Source of the DNA: Lepas anatifera
Taxonomy: Eukaryota > Arthropoda > Thecostraca > Lepadidae
Reading direction: 5' to 3'
Assembly (NCBI GenBank): GCA_034440635.1
Contig: JAOTON010000955.1
Location: 1-64,000 of the forward strand
DNA: 64,000 nucleotides
Position numbers and translations under genes: made by a program. Every line of letters begins with the position of its first letter. Positions within the stretch are counted from its first letter, which is position 1. Of the stretch, positions 33,157 to 44,090 are shown piece after piece. The notes below the pieces were generated by a model that saw only the letters and a list, made by a program, of their open reading frames with translations, searched no databases and was not told the DNA's origin.

Positions 33157-36104
33157 TGTACAGTAGGGTGCCTCATTTTGCACCGACCATGCAAATTGTT
33201 GGGTGGCGGTGGTTTTTCCCATTGTTTGAGACTCCTGAATCCAATGGTACCAAAATTATACAAATCCAAAAATTTCTAGGGGTCGCGGATTGGATTTGAA
33301 ATTCTGAATTTGTAAAAAAATGGTAAAAAAGCCTGTTTTGACGCCAAAGAGATATAGCTCTTCTGTTCAGAGCCAAGAAACCGAAATCCACCGGTCGTTT
33401 GCCATTATCCTGTTAATTTGGAACGTATTTGGTTGAATTTAGATGCCAGATTACTCTTAATATTAAGTTAACCATCATATTTTAGCAAAATGTAGGCATT
33501 TGCATGCCTATTTCGATGTGTATTTTAGTTAGTACGCACTCTGTGTACCATACATTGTGAGTGAGTTACTTTGGTCACGTGAGGAGCATTTATAACACTT
33601 TGGTTGGTAAAAATGGCAAAAACTGTGTCAAAAATGGATGTTCATAAGGCTAAACTGATAAAGAATGTGTGAGATTCGCTCACATGTTTTATCCCGAACA
33701 TGAACTATACCATGTTTAGATTCTGCCTCAATAAGCCGCATTCCACCACCCCACACTAAGTACCTTTCCAATATGTACGCTCTGATTAAAAATAAACGTT
33801 TATGAATAATTAAGCAATAATAATAATTAATTAATTAATAATGATATTAATTAGTTGATAATAATTAGCAATAAGGCTCGCGGCTACAATATCACAATAG
33901 TCAGAAGATCATGTTACTAATTGATAACCGCAATGATCTTCCACGGATCTTTTTCTTATTCCTGTGAGAGTCTCTTATAGTTTTTGTTCAGCTCAATCAC
34001 TGTTTAAGTTATGGGAACAGATGAAAATGACCCTGGCCAGTCAACAAATACGGGCGAAGTACCGGGGACTCGATCCACTGCCCGCGTCCATCTCGTAGGG
34101 CCTTCCTCCTCAATTACAGGGACCAAGTTTCCAACATCACGGACAATTATAAAGTATTTCTTTCACGTGGCTCATGATTGTGATGACAGACAAGAGACCT
34201 ACAAAAAGGCTGTAGAAAACGCTCTCCCATTCTGGCACATGGCTAGAATAAATACCGTCAGTGAGCGGAGCTGCCGGTGTAGACTAGAAAATCTGCGGGA
34301 AGAGTGACAGAAACTCTTAAAAAGGCTGGAGCGAACCATGTCAGAAGAATGTATAAAAATTTCAGTTCAGTTTATTTCATAACACACCTGCCGATTTGGG
34401 AGAACAAGGCAATCTCCAGCTTCTATGCTGGCAGGTGCTCGAAGGATGTGCCGTGGTAGTTGAACGGGTAAGTTCTCGGCGTGACGCTTCGTTATGCACG
34501 TCGCAGACTCAGTCTCCACAGCTTCCTCGTCGGATTGCACATTGTACATTTCTTCTTCAGCTGAGCTTGCTGTCGAGTATTCATCCTCAAGTGCGGTACC
34601 AGCCGAAGAACTTTCCGCTGCTCTTCTTTGTGCCGTCTGTCACGCGTTCTGCAGTCGTTTCTTTCCAGCGAGATTTTTTCATTACCGCTCGTGGTCCCTT
34701 ACCTGGCGCCACGCTGGTCAGCGTAGAACACGATGTCTTCTTCCTTGTAATTAGATGTTAGTAGGTGGCTCTGTTGTAGTTCAACAATCACGTTTGGTGG
34801 TTATATGTCCCTTAGATTGTCCAACACTAAAGGAAATTTTTCTACATTTTTCTTACATGGATGGCTCCGGCTTATTGGAGTTTCCGCCACTCTTCCCACA
34901 GATTTTTCTCTTCTAGTCTATGCCGGTAGCTCCAATCACTGATGATATGTATTCTAGCCATATGCCAGAGCGGGAGTTTTTTTCTACAGCCTTTTCGTAT
35001 GCCTATTGTCTGTCATCACTATCATAAGCCATGTGAAAGAAATACTTGAGGACCTGTCGTGCTGTTAGAAGCTGACTCCTGTAATTGAGGAGGAAGGCTG
35101 ACCTACGTAAAAGACGCGGGTAGTGGAACGAATCGCCGGCAATTTGATTGTCTTTGATTGGCCAGCAATGGTGGATCCAAGGTGGGGGGAGGGGGCTCAG
35201 GCCTCTCCCCCGAAATGTCCGAGTTCCTATAGTTTATAGATCTTCTGTATCCATAACTTAGCCTGTGATCAAGCTGAACTAAAATTATAAGAGTTTCTCA
35301 CCGGAATAAGAAATAGATCCGTGGAAGATCACTTCGGTTATCAATTAGTAACATGATCTTCCGAAAAACTGTGTTATTGCAGGCCCGAGCCCGGCTACGA
35401 TATGGCAGTTTTCCTGAACATTTGAAGATGCTGCATTTTACTTCATTATTCATAAACTTTTATTTTTAATCTAAGCGTACATATTGGAAATGTACTTAGT
35501 AATGTGGTGTGGTGGAATGCAGCTCATTGAGGCAGAATCTAAAGATGGTATAGTTCATGTTCGGGATAAAACATGTGAGCGAATCTCACACATTCTTTAT
35601 CAGTTTAGTCTTATGAACATCCATTTTTGACACAGTTTTTGCCATTTTTACCAACCAAAGTGTTATAAATTCTCCTCACGTGACCAAAGTAACTCACTCA
35701 CAATGTATGGTACACAGAGTGCGTATTAACTAAAATACACATCGAAATAGGCATGCAAATGCCTACATTTTGCATAAATATGATGTTTAACTTAATATTA
35801 AGAGTCATCTGGTTTCTAAATTCAACCAAATACGTTCCAAATAAACAGGATTTATGGCAAACGACTGGTGGATTTCGGTTTCTTGGCTCTAGACAGAAAA
35901 TCTATATCTCTGTGGCATCAAAACAGGTTTTTTACCATCTTTTTACAAATTCAGAATTTCAAATCCAATCCGCGACCCCTAGAAATTTTTGGATTTGTAT
36001 GATTTTGGTACCATTGGATTCAGGAGGTCTCAAACAATGGGAAAAACCACCGCCACTCAACAATTTGCATGGTCGGTGCAAAATGAGGCACCCTAATGTA
36101 CAGT
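33157..36104 (+). mobile_element. 2.9-kb foldback transposon with inverted arms of about 1.2 kb
   Basis: The left arm runs from 33165 to about 34362 and the right arm from about 34835 to 36096, inverted and diverged by substitutions and small indels. The ends are AGGGTGCCTCATTTTGC and, inverted, TTAGGGTGCCTCATTTTGC. The flanks carry TGTACAGT at 33157-33164 and 36097-36104, so the duplication is 8 bp if two extra end bases are accepted, or TA otherwise. The arms contain matching copies of a short coding stretch. The middle of about 470 bases is unique. Confidence 0.88.
34011..34307 (+). CDS. Short ORF in the left arm of the foldback element, unknown function
   Basis: A 98-codon frame: MGTDENDPGQSTNTGEVPGT at the start, TIIKYFFHVAHDCDDRQETY in the middle, and KKAVENALPFWHMARIN towards the end. 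The right arm holds a diverged inverted copy (KYFFHMAYDSDDR-like, minus strand, about 34880-35130). It is probably the N-terminal piece of an ancestral transposase or a DNA-binding domain. I do not recognise the family. Confidence 0.45.
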   Translation: MGTDENDPGQSTNTGEVPGTRSTARVHLVGPSSSITGTKFPTSRTIIKYFFHVAHDCDDRQETYKKAVENALPFWHMARINTVSERSCRCRLENLREE

Positions 36105-36129
36105 GTCCCGTACTTTTGCCTGACTGGTG

Positions 36130-36640
36130 CCCCTTGGCCCGTCCCACTGCCCATCTAACACCCCGTGCTCCGCACTGCTTCCCGGCTGACGCTCCGTGTC
36201 CCCACTGCTCTCATCTGACGCTCCGTGTCCCCACTGCTCTCATCTAACGCTTCGTGTCCCCACTGCTCTCATCTGACGCTCCGTGTCCCACTGCTCATCT
36301 GACGCTCCGTGTCCCCACTGCTCTCATCTGACGTCCGTGTCTCCACTGTCTCATCTGACGCTCCGTGTCCCCACTGCTCTCATCTGACGCCCGTGTCCCC
36401 ACTGTCTCATCTGACGCTCCGTGTCCCCACTGCTCTCATCTAACGCTCCGTGTCCCCACTGCTCTCATCTGACGCTCCGTGTCCCCACTGCTCTCATCTG
36501 ACGCTCCGTGTCCCCACTGCTCTCATCTGACGCTCCGTGTCCCCACTGCTCTCATCTGACGCTCCGTGTCCCCACTGCTCTCATCTGACGCTCCGTGTCC
36601 CCACTGCTCTCATCTAACGCTTCGTGTTCCGTATAGATTT
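36130..36640 (+). repeat. 29-bp tandem array (left block upstream of the TM exon)
   Basis: About 16 units of CATCTGACGCTCCGTGT plus CCCCACTGCTCT, with small deletions in some units. It is continuous with the related second block at 36641-37091. Confidence 0.93.
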
Positions 36641-37091
36641 CTGACTGCTGACCGCGTTCCGTACCGCTGCCCCGCTGACGCCCCGTGTCCCGTACCGCTG
36701 CCCAGCTGACGCCCCGTGTCCCGCCGTGCAGTTAACGCCCCGTGCCCCATTGCCCAGCTGACGGCCCCTGTTCCGTACCGCTGCCCAGCTGACGGCCCGT
36801 GTCCTGCACCACTGCCCCGCTGACGGCCCGTGTCCCGCACCGCTGCCCAGCTGACGCCCCGTGTCCCGCTGCTCAGCTGCCCAGCTGACGCCCCGTGTCC
36901 CGCTGCTCAGCTGACGGCCTGTGTCCCGTACCGCTGCCCCGCTGACGGCCTGTGTCCCGTACCGCTGCTCAGCGGACGCCCTGTGTCCCGTACCGCTGCC
37001 CCGCTGACGGCCAGTGCCCAGTACTGCTGCACAGCTGACGGCCAGTGCCCAGTACCGCTGCACAGCTGATGTCCCATGTCCCGCTGTGCAG
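36641..37091 (+). repeat. About 31-bp tandem array ending at the TM-exon acceptor
   Basis: Units are variants of CCGCTGCCCAGCTGACG followed by GCCCGTGTCCCGTA. The last unit reads CCGCTGTGCAG and is the real acceptor, with exon bases CGACCGTCTC continuing where copies have CTGACGGCCC. So most units carry an acceptor-like CAG at the same place. Confidence 0.92.
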
Positions 37092-37239
37092 CGACCGTCT
37101 CTCCTGTGCTGGTTCCGGAGAAGTCGATGGACCCGGCGACGGCGGCGGGCTGGCACCCCCACCAGGTGGCACTGGTGGTCTCTGCTGTCGTCTGCGCCAT
37201 CTGCCTCTGCGTGTGTCTGATCGTGCTCGTCAGGCGACG
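37092..37239 (+). CDS. Dscam: Dscam-like exon: juxtamembrane and transmembrane segment
   Basis: The acceptor CCGCTGTGCAG ends at 37091. It encodes TVSPVLVPEKSMDPATAAGW and then the hydrophobic segment VALVVSAVVCAICLCVCLIV, followed by LVRRR. This is a single-pass membrane anchor with a basic stop-transfer, placed right after FN3-6 as in Dscam. The phase 1 start fits 31551. The end is ambiguous: a donor CG|GTAACG at 37240 (phase 2), or reading on through CGG to TAA at 37241-37243. In the first case the tail is elsewhere; in the second the receptor has almost no cytoplasmic part. No alternative TM exon was found. Confidence 0.9.
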
Positions 37240-37243
37240 GTAA

Positions 37244-39680
37244 CGTCGCTGTGATGGGCCGAGAATAGTGCTGTAAGCCAATGGTCAGTGTTATGAACTT
37301 CCTGATGACGGGTACACACAGGTGGCAACGTGCTCTTATTCAGGTGTCCCCGTGTTTTAGTCCTTTTACGCAACCCTTCTTCAATATCCCTTTTAGGACT
37401 TTTACACTGTTACGTTTACTCAGAGAGCATGGGCCGACCTTTTTCTTTCACTTTAAGGTAAGAAATTCCGCTTCTAATTTCGTGGAATTTTTTCTACGAA
37501 TTTTGAAGGGACTCTTCCTCCAGACCTCTCACATGCCCACGCGCCTCACATCAGCTCGAAACGAAGCACGCATGTTTTGAGGACACCAGTGTGAATTCCG
37601 TCATCCACATCGCCGTTTCCACCGTGTGTCACGTACTGAACACTTATCGTCAACGCCCCTGTCATCTGGTACCGCGGTGCCATTCATCAGAGTTCATGTT
37701 TAGCGGTGTCACGCGCACGTGTTCTTGCAGAAAATTAGGTATGTGGGCTTAATTCCTTCCCATTGGACTTTTTCTTCGCCATTCCATTGGCTATTTAATT
37801 TGACTTTATAATCCAGAATAAGTGAATACAAGGCCTAAAGAAGTCGAGTCTACAAGAAGTAAAGTTGTCCATTTTGTGAAAACTGAAGAGCCAGCACCGA
37901 AGTGGCTAAGAATGATTTGCTCCAAGCTTACATGAATGTGTGTTGCATGCGTATGCCTCGAGACGAGGATGACCAGGCAGCAGCGACCGTGCAGGTATGG
38001 CACGTGGTCACAGCGGCGCCAGGGATGGCGTGCTGGGGAGGTACAAACGGACCATTCAGAACGCCGCCGCGGGTTCCAGGGCGCGCCACCTCACAGTCAT
38101 CCGGCGCCGCCAAACCCCGCCCCGGCGTATACATGGGAGAGATGCGAGGCTTTTGTAAACTGACCGAAGAGAGAACGGCATGGTCATTTTTATAATAAAT
38201 GTTTCAAATGCCGGGAAATTTTCATTGAAGTCAAAATAAGAAGCCAAAGCAACTTTCATCTGTCATTTTAATTAAAAAATAAACATTTCTGGTATGTTTG
38301 CACACACATAACCATCGTTTTATTATCATTCAACATGACAATTATGTTAAATGTGTGTTATGTGAGGATTTGAACCAGCAGCACTGTGCCGGCCGAGATG
38401 GGCGCAGCACTATTCAGTTACCCATTACCGTGCGCACGATTGAGAACGGCATTCCTCGCGGCGCAATGGCGTGTTTTGTCTGTGATGCCGTACTGTTTTG
38501 GCGTTGTGTAAAGGACCAAACTGGTATAGGCACTGCTAAAGCCAATATGTCTGTATGAATGTCATCTCTCACGCAAGAAAGTGGAACGTACCAGAAATAT
38601 ATGTGTACAACAGCCTGGGATTTAAAGAAGCACATCGATACCATTATTTCACACTGGTATATTCCGGGAAATCACAGCTAGATAGTGCCTCAGCGCTACA
38701 AAAATAAGGATGACAGGCACGCCTCAGAAGGATCTGGCATGCGAGGAGCACATCCGAAACCTATCCATGATTAATGATTGTTTGATATTATACACCAGCG
38801 CAAGCTTACTGACAGGCTACCAGCGAATTTACTTACCATGAACCAGCAAGGCGGCAATCGGATATGCCCGCACGGCTCGTTCATGCTACACCGTGTGGGC
38901 AGCGCGCTAATGACCGAAATGGCAGCAAGACAGCCACCTGTGAACAGAGTGATTCCCCATCGATACAGTCCGGATGTGCCAGAGGCATGCCACTTTAAAC
39001 ATGACCAGCAGTACCACATCCCTGTCCTCTTCAGACAGACGCCGCATACCTTCCTGCTATTAAAGGCAAAGCTTGCTACGTAAGAGCGCAGAGACGGCCG
39101 CTCCACAGACTTGGGGCCCCGGCGCGCCACACTCGACAATAAAACACGTCACTCAGCTCTGGGAACTCTTCGCGGCTCCCACCGGCGTATGGCTCAAAAG
39201 TGGACCTGGCCACATTAGCCTCTGCTTCTGTTAAACAAGAAAAACACGACGCGGTATCGCGACACAGTATCCCCCAGGTTTCGACGGCAACGGCGATACA
39301 TCAAACCACACACGAGAGGAAATGAGCCCAGTTAGCCTATTCAACCAGGGGTGGCTGGTGGCAAAGCACTATTGACAGATATCCCAGCCAGGCAAACATA
39401 TTAGAACACTGTTTAAACACTGTTCAAGAACCGGCCGTCTTGGGCTTCTTCACTGAAGCCAGTTTGCAGTATGTATGAGTGATAGCCATATACATATCGT
39501 GCTACACGTTAACATCAAAGCGCAGCTCACAGACATCGGCGGGGACTGTTGTGTGTATGCACGACGAGGCGCAAGCGAGTGATCAACACTGGCTGGAAAT
39601 CGGAGCCGTCGGTACCTGACCCATACCTTATAGCCTGCGCACGACAGCAAAGCGGCCGCATCAACGTCAGCCGAGTGACA
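37244..39680. other. Region after the TM exon, no tail exon recognised
   Basis: I looked for Dscam cytoplasmic motifs (basic juxtamembrane run, Ser/Tyr-rich tail) on the plus strand and found none. Short frames here have no recognisable domain. At about 38340-38410 the minus strand has a tRNA-like GGTTCAAATCC box with a GTAACTGAATAGTG head, possibly a SINE remnant. Confidence 0.45.
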
Positions 39681-39684
39681 GGAC

Positions 39685-39860
39685 CCAGCGCACGCATCGC
39701 GCCACATCGAGAGACCAAGACGACTCCAACACACGCCCCGCGCCACATCGAGAGACCGAGACGAGTCCAACTACGCCCGGCACATCAGAGACCGAGACGA
39801 GTCCAACTCACGCCTCGCGCCACATCGAGAGACCGAGACGAGTCCAGAACACGCCTCGTA
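39685..39860 (+). repeat. About 44-bp tandem array, four units
   Basis: Units of CGCGCCACATCGAGAGACC plus GAGACGAGTCCAACTCACGCC, one of them shortened. Confidence 0.85.
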
Positions 39861-40702
39861 CCAACACCAGTTACAACTCAAAACTGACCTTCCAATCACA
39901 GGCCTATTTAGGCGCAGTCACGTACAAGGATGTTCTCGCTGACAGAAAGCTACTTACAGGGCCGCGACGATACGACCTAACGACGTTAATATACACAACA
40001 CTCCAATGTATGTTATATCCAAGCATCACGATTGCCACCAAAAAATTCAAAGGAAAAAATTACAAAGTGAGTGCCCTCGAGAAACAGACATTCGCACTCT
40101 GCTTTCCGAAAATGACTGCCCTGCTCTCTACCCTTACAGGGTAAACTCCTGACACTTTTACAGAACACACTGATGAATCTTGCCGTTTTACAAAGTGAAT
40201 ACATTTCCCACATTTGGAGATTCCCGGTAGTTACTTTTAATTTTGAGCGGTATCAGGGCACATGGTATCATTTCGGCCCGGGACATAAAATTCCGTCATT
40301 TTTCAACTTTATTTTCTTGGCAAAGCTAATTATCCCTGTAGTGAACAATATATTCATTGCTTGTATTCAAGTAAGAAACCAGTCTGGGTGATAAAGCCAA
40401 ACCCTTGCACACACCCTGAGTCTTTTGTTCCAGTCAAACATAGGTAGCGATGACAAGAAGCCTAGGTTGCTGGAACCAACCTTTCACAATATGAAAGTGT
40501 GGTTTCCCGTTGGCCATGTGCGGCAAGACGGTGGTACGGTAGCCTATCCTCGGCCTTACTAAGCATCTCATTCCACAAGCACGGCTGGCACGAATGTGCT
40601 TTGTGTTCTGCTCTCCGGAGAAATTTCTGCAATTTCCACCTTTACAACGGACATACAACAGAACTGTCGTTCACGAATATGGCCGCCTCGGTTCTCAGTT
40701 CT

Positions 40703-41670
40703 GGCGGACAAGGACAGACCCAGCAGTGAGCCGGGGCCGCGCTCCCTCGCGTCAGTGACAGAAGTCACTCACCCACGCAGACAAGGACAGACCCCAGCAG
40801 TGAGCCGGGGGCCGCGCTCCCTCGCGTCAGTGACAGAGGTCACTCACCCACGCAGACAAGGACAGACCCCAGCAGTGAGCCGGGGGCCGCGCTCCCTCGC
40901 GTCAGTGACAGAGGTCACTCACCCACGCAGACAAGGACAGACCCCAGCAGTGAGCCGGGGGCCGCGCTCCCTCGCGTCAGTGACAGAAGTCACTCACCCA
41001 CGCAGACAAGGACAGACCCCAGCAGTGAGCCGGGGGCCGCGCTCCCTCGCGTCAGTGACAGAGGTCACTCACCCACGCAGACAAGGACAGACCCAGCAGT
41101 GAGCCGGGGGCCGCGCTCCTCGCGTCAGTGACAGAGGTCACTCACCCACGCAGACAAGGACAGACCCCAGCAGTGAGCCGGGGGCCGCGCTCCCTCGCGT
41201 CAGTGACAGAGGTCACTCACCCACGCAGACAAGGACAGACCCCAGCAGTGAGCCGGGGGCCGCGCTCCCTCGCGTCAGTGACGAGGTCACTCACCCACGC
41301 AGACAAGGACAGACCCCAGCAGTGAGCCGGGGGCCGCGCTCCCTCGCGTCAGTGACGGGTCACTCACCCACGCAGACAAGGACAGACCCCAGCAGTGAGC
41401 CGGGGGCCGCGCTCCTGCGTCAGTGACGAGGTCACTCACCCACGCAGACAAGGACAGACCCCAGCAGTGAGCCGGGGGCCGCGCTCCCTCGCGTCAGTGA
41501 CAGAGGTCACTCACCCACGCAGACAAGGACAGACCCCAGCAGTGAGCCGGGGCCGCGCTCCCTCGCGTCAGTGACAGAGGTCCACACACACACACGCAGA
41601 CAAGGACGGACCCCCAGCAGTGGCCGGGGCCGCGCTCCTCGTGTCAGTGACAGAGGTCACACTCACACAC
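40703..41670 (+). repeat. 75-bp tandem array in the region between the two genes
   Basis: About 12-13 near-identical units: GTGACAGAGGTCACTCACCC, ACGCAGACAAGGACAGACC, CCAGCAGTGAGCCGGGGGCC, GCGCTCCCTCGCGTCA. The unit is 75 bases, 25 codons, so open frames run through it. They encode low-complexity sequence and are not taken as genes. Each unit has an inverted pair GTGAC-AGAG-GTCAC. Unit divergence is very low apart from single-base deletions, pointing to recent homogenisation. Confidence 0.95.
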
Positions 41671-41684
41671 GCGGCGGAGCAGTG

Positions 41685-41765
41685 ACTAGGATTGGGATTG
41701 AACCTGTGACGGCCAGTGTTCTCACCACTCAGCGGGCTACAGCGGATGCACCGCACCGGCGAGAC
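41685..41765 (-). repeat. tRNA-like fragment, probably SINE head
   Basis: The minus strand reads GTAGCCCGCTGAGTGGTGAG and then CAGGTTCAATCCC, resembling A and B boxes with tRNA-like spacing. I could not form a convincing cloverleaf, so it is treated as a tRNA-derived remnant. It directly abuts the 75-bp array. Confidence 0.4.
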
Positions 41766-42335
41766 CACAGAACGCCGCCTCAACCATAGCACGGCCTCTG
41801 TCCACCGACCAGGCTACACCCCTCCCTCACGGACAGTTGGTGGGACAAGACATAGCTCGGAACTCTGCTGCCGACAACGTGTGGGCGGGATCAATTATTA
41901 CACAGCAACAGCTGATAACTCCGTATATAACTGGAACATACATTTCCGGGCATGTGTGTTAGTTGCCATGTGTGTGCACTGCGTAAAGCAATTGCAGTTA
42001 GATCAGTTAGATCAGATCTTCGCGTGAACAGGGCAGCAACGTAATGTGGTGGTTCCTGGGACTTCGTTCGGGGTACAACAATGACGCTGACATCTGTCTC
42101 AATTCTGGCCTGCGTGCGCCCCACTAATACGTCAAAACTTGAAACTTCTTAGCATAGCCAACGTTTCCATTGGTACACTGTCACTTGCATTGTTTACACT
42201 CTCCACAAAAGTCCCATCATTCTAATCGACAACGATGGCTAGAAACCATAGCCCTCAATTAGGAGACAGGATACCCCCTGGTGGCCATCTCTAACCCTAG
42301 GAAGGCCGGGAGCGGGAGCGGCCGGCGGCCTGCTC

Positions 42336-42559
42336 TCACGACAGGTAGGTGCGCACGGTGCCTTTGATGGGTTGCCTGCAGAGTGGACAGTCGCGCAGCG
42401 CCGGAGCGCAGTTGACGCAGGTGATGAGGTGACCGCACGGCAGAAACACCACGCCCACCTCCTCGTCCATGCACACCTTGCACTGTTTCTGCTCCTTCAG
42501 CCGCTGGTTCTCCTCCTCTAGCGACGACTCCACGCCGGCGGCAGTCACCTTCGGTAGAC
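42336..42559 (-). CDS. Iap: IAP exon: C-terminal RING finger
   Basis: The acceptor CTCCTGCGTCAG precedes 42559 on the minus strand. It encodes a coiled, acidic lead LEEENQRLKEQKQ, then the RING: CKVCMDEEVGVVFLPCGHLI, TCVNCAPALRDCPLCRQPIK, ending GTVRTYLS and stop TGA at 42338-42336. The ligands C-x2-C, C-H, C-x2-C and C-x2-C are all present, and the GT-R-YLS C-terminus is the typical IAP dimerisation tail. This is an E3 ubiquitin ligase module. Start phase 1 fits the linker exon at 43454. Confidence 0.97.
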
Positions 42560-43078
42560 CTGACGCAGGAGGGGTGGGTCAGCGGGGCCCGGCACCACAA
42601 TGCTGTCAGGGCGGGTCAGCGGGGCACGGTACCACAAGGCTGTCAGGGCAGGTCAGCGGCGACGCACCACAGGCCACCAGGGCGGGTCAGCGGCGCCGCA
42701 TCATAGGGCTGTCAGGGCGGGTCAGCGGCGACGCACCACAGGCCACCAGGGCGGGAGAGCGGCGCCGCACCACAGGGCTGTCAGGGCGGGTCAGCGGCGC
42801 CGCACCACAGGCTACCAGGGCGGGAGAGCGGCGACGCACCACAGGGCTGTCAGGGCGGGTCAGCGGCGACGCACCACAGGCCACCAGGGCGGGAGAGCGG
42901 CGCCGCACCACAGGGCTGTCAGGGCGGGTCAGCGGCGCCGCACCACAGGCCACCAGGGCGGGAGAGCGGCGACGCACCACAGGGCTGTCAGGGCGGGTCA
43001 GCGGCGACGCACCACAGGCCACCAGGGCGGGAGAGCGGCGACGCACCACAGGGCCATCAGGGCCGATCGGTGCCTCAT
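42560..43078 (-). repeat. 34/35-bp tandem array carrying acceptor-like sequence before the RING exon
   Basis: On the minus strand two half-units alternate: CCTGTGGTGCGGCGCCGC + TGACCCGCCCTGACAG, and CCTGTGGTGCGTCGCCGC + TCTCCCGCCCTGGTGG. There are about 14 half-units. The half-unit ending GCTGACCCGCCCTGACAG parallels the true acceptor GCTGACCCACCCCTCC-TGCGTCAG, so the array multiplies the 3' splice-site region. Confidence 0.93.
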
Positions 43079-43453
43079 TTAATTGAGTGCGATTAAGAAA
43101 CACCAGTTGTGTTGCCACTGATTAGATGATGTTGGGTGCCTAAGGGTTGAACTCGAGCAATGGTGTCTAAATTTAGCTCAAGAAAATTTCTTTCGTAACC
43201 AGACATATTGAATCAGTTCAAATAGCATTTTGGACGTCATTCAGACCTGCACCGTATTTATCAACTTTCAGCCTCTTAAATATGCATTGAGTCCACATTT
43301 GAACCGGAGATATTCTATCACCACACAGTGGTACAAAGATAACAAGTCACACAAAAACAACAGGATATTTCCTGCCTCAGCCAATGAGCCTCAGCATCGG
43401 CGGCCATTGCGGCCACGTTTGCGCCATCAGCGGGGCGCCAGCGCTCAGCTCAC

Positions 43454-43581
43454 CAGCACTGGGCGACAGCACTTTGGGCGTGTTGTTGCCGCTGCCGCTG
43501 CTGCTGCTGTTGGTGAGGGTGGAGGTGGTGGACTCGTGGCTCAACTGGGTCGACATCTGCACGTCCGCCGGCGCCGGCTCA
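43454..43581 (-). CDS. Iap: IAP exon: Ser/Thr-rich linker B
   Basis: Minus-strand acceptor GGTCTGTGCTGGCAG, donor GCTG|GTGAGC. It encodes EPAPADVQMSTQLSHEST and TSTLTNSSSSGSGNNTPKVL followed by SPSA. It is low-complexity and polar, probably a disordered linker between UBA and RING. At 128 bases it joins phase 2 upstream and phase 1 downstream exactly. No array precedes this acceptor. Confidence 0.85.
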
Positions 43582-43961
43582 CTGCCAGCACAGACCAAAG
43601 GGGTTACACGGGGCACGGACATGTGCGGGAGCCCTGCGCCGTAGGGATCTACTGAGTGCTATACGGCTTTTGAGGGAGGGTGAGGACGTTTGCTGGGTGA
43701 GTGTTTTACTTCACCGTGAAGTGACAGAGACCGGATACGGCACAAGACAGGACATCCCGCCTAACAGTGAAAGCTCCAAAACCTTTGGACATTTATATGG
43801 AACATTTACAAGAACTTCAGTTCCCAAAATAATGAAACAGACGGCAGAACACCACCGCCTTTTAAAAAGCTCTCGGGAATTACCGCTCGACCCCATCATC
43901 CACCCACTTCCCAGTCGTCCCCCAAGCGCCCGTGATCCCGGGGAGTGAGGTGGTCACGTAC

Positions 43962-44090
43962 GGCTCTTCGCTGACGTCTATGTCGCTCTGTTGGCTGTGG
44001 GCGTCCTCCATTCCGGAGTCGCCGCCGCTGGAGGCAGCTGACAGTGTGGAGCCGGCCCGCACGTGACTGGGCCCCGCCACCTCCGGGCCG
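43962..44090 (-). CDS. Iap: IAP exon: linker A
   Basis: Acceptor GTGTGTTTCAG just above 44090; donor CC|GTACGT below 43962. It encodes GPEVAGPSHVRAGSTLSAAS, SGGDSGMEDAHSQQSDIDVS and EEP, acidic and Ser-rich linker sequence. At 129 bases it is phase 2 at both ends, joining YLPPS upstream and EPAPADVQ downstream. Function is inferred only from position. Confidence 0.83.

Noticed and set aside
36610..37281. Minus-strand frames of 76-182 codons over the TM-exon array
   Set aside because: Antisense shadows of the minisatellite and of the TM exon.
38340..38410. A tRNA gene on the minus strand
   Set aside because: Has B-box-like GGTTCAAATCC but I could not draw a full cloverleaf; more likely a SINE remnant.
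37281..39083. Candidate Dscam cytoplasmic tail frames after the TM exon
   Set aside because: None has tail motifs or fitting acceptors and phase.
40596..41325. Long open frames through the 75-bp array
   Set aside because: The period is a multiple of three and has no stops, so any frame stays open. The product is low-complexity repeats with no domain.
42469..43118. Open frames of 140-205 codons on both strands over the 34/35-bp array
   Set aside because: They arise from repeat periodicity and are open on both strands; the array is intron upstream of the RING exon.
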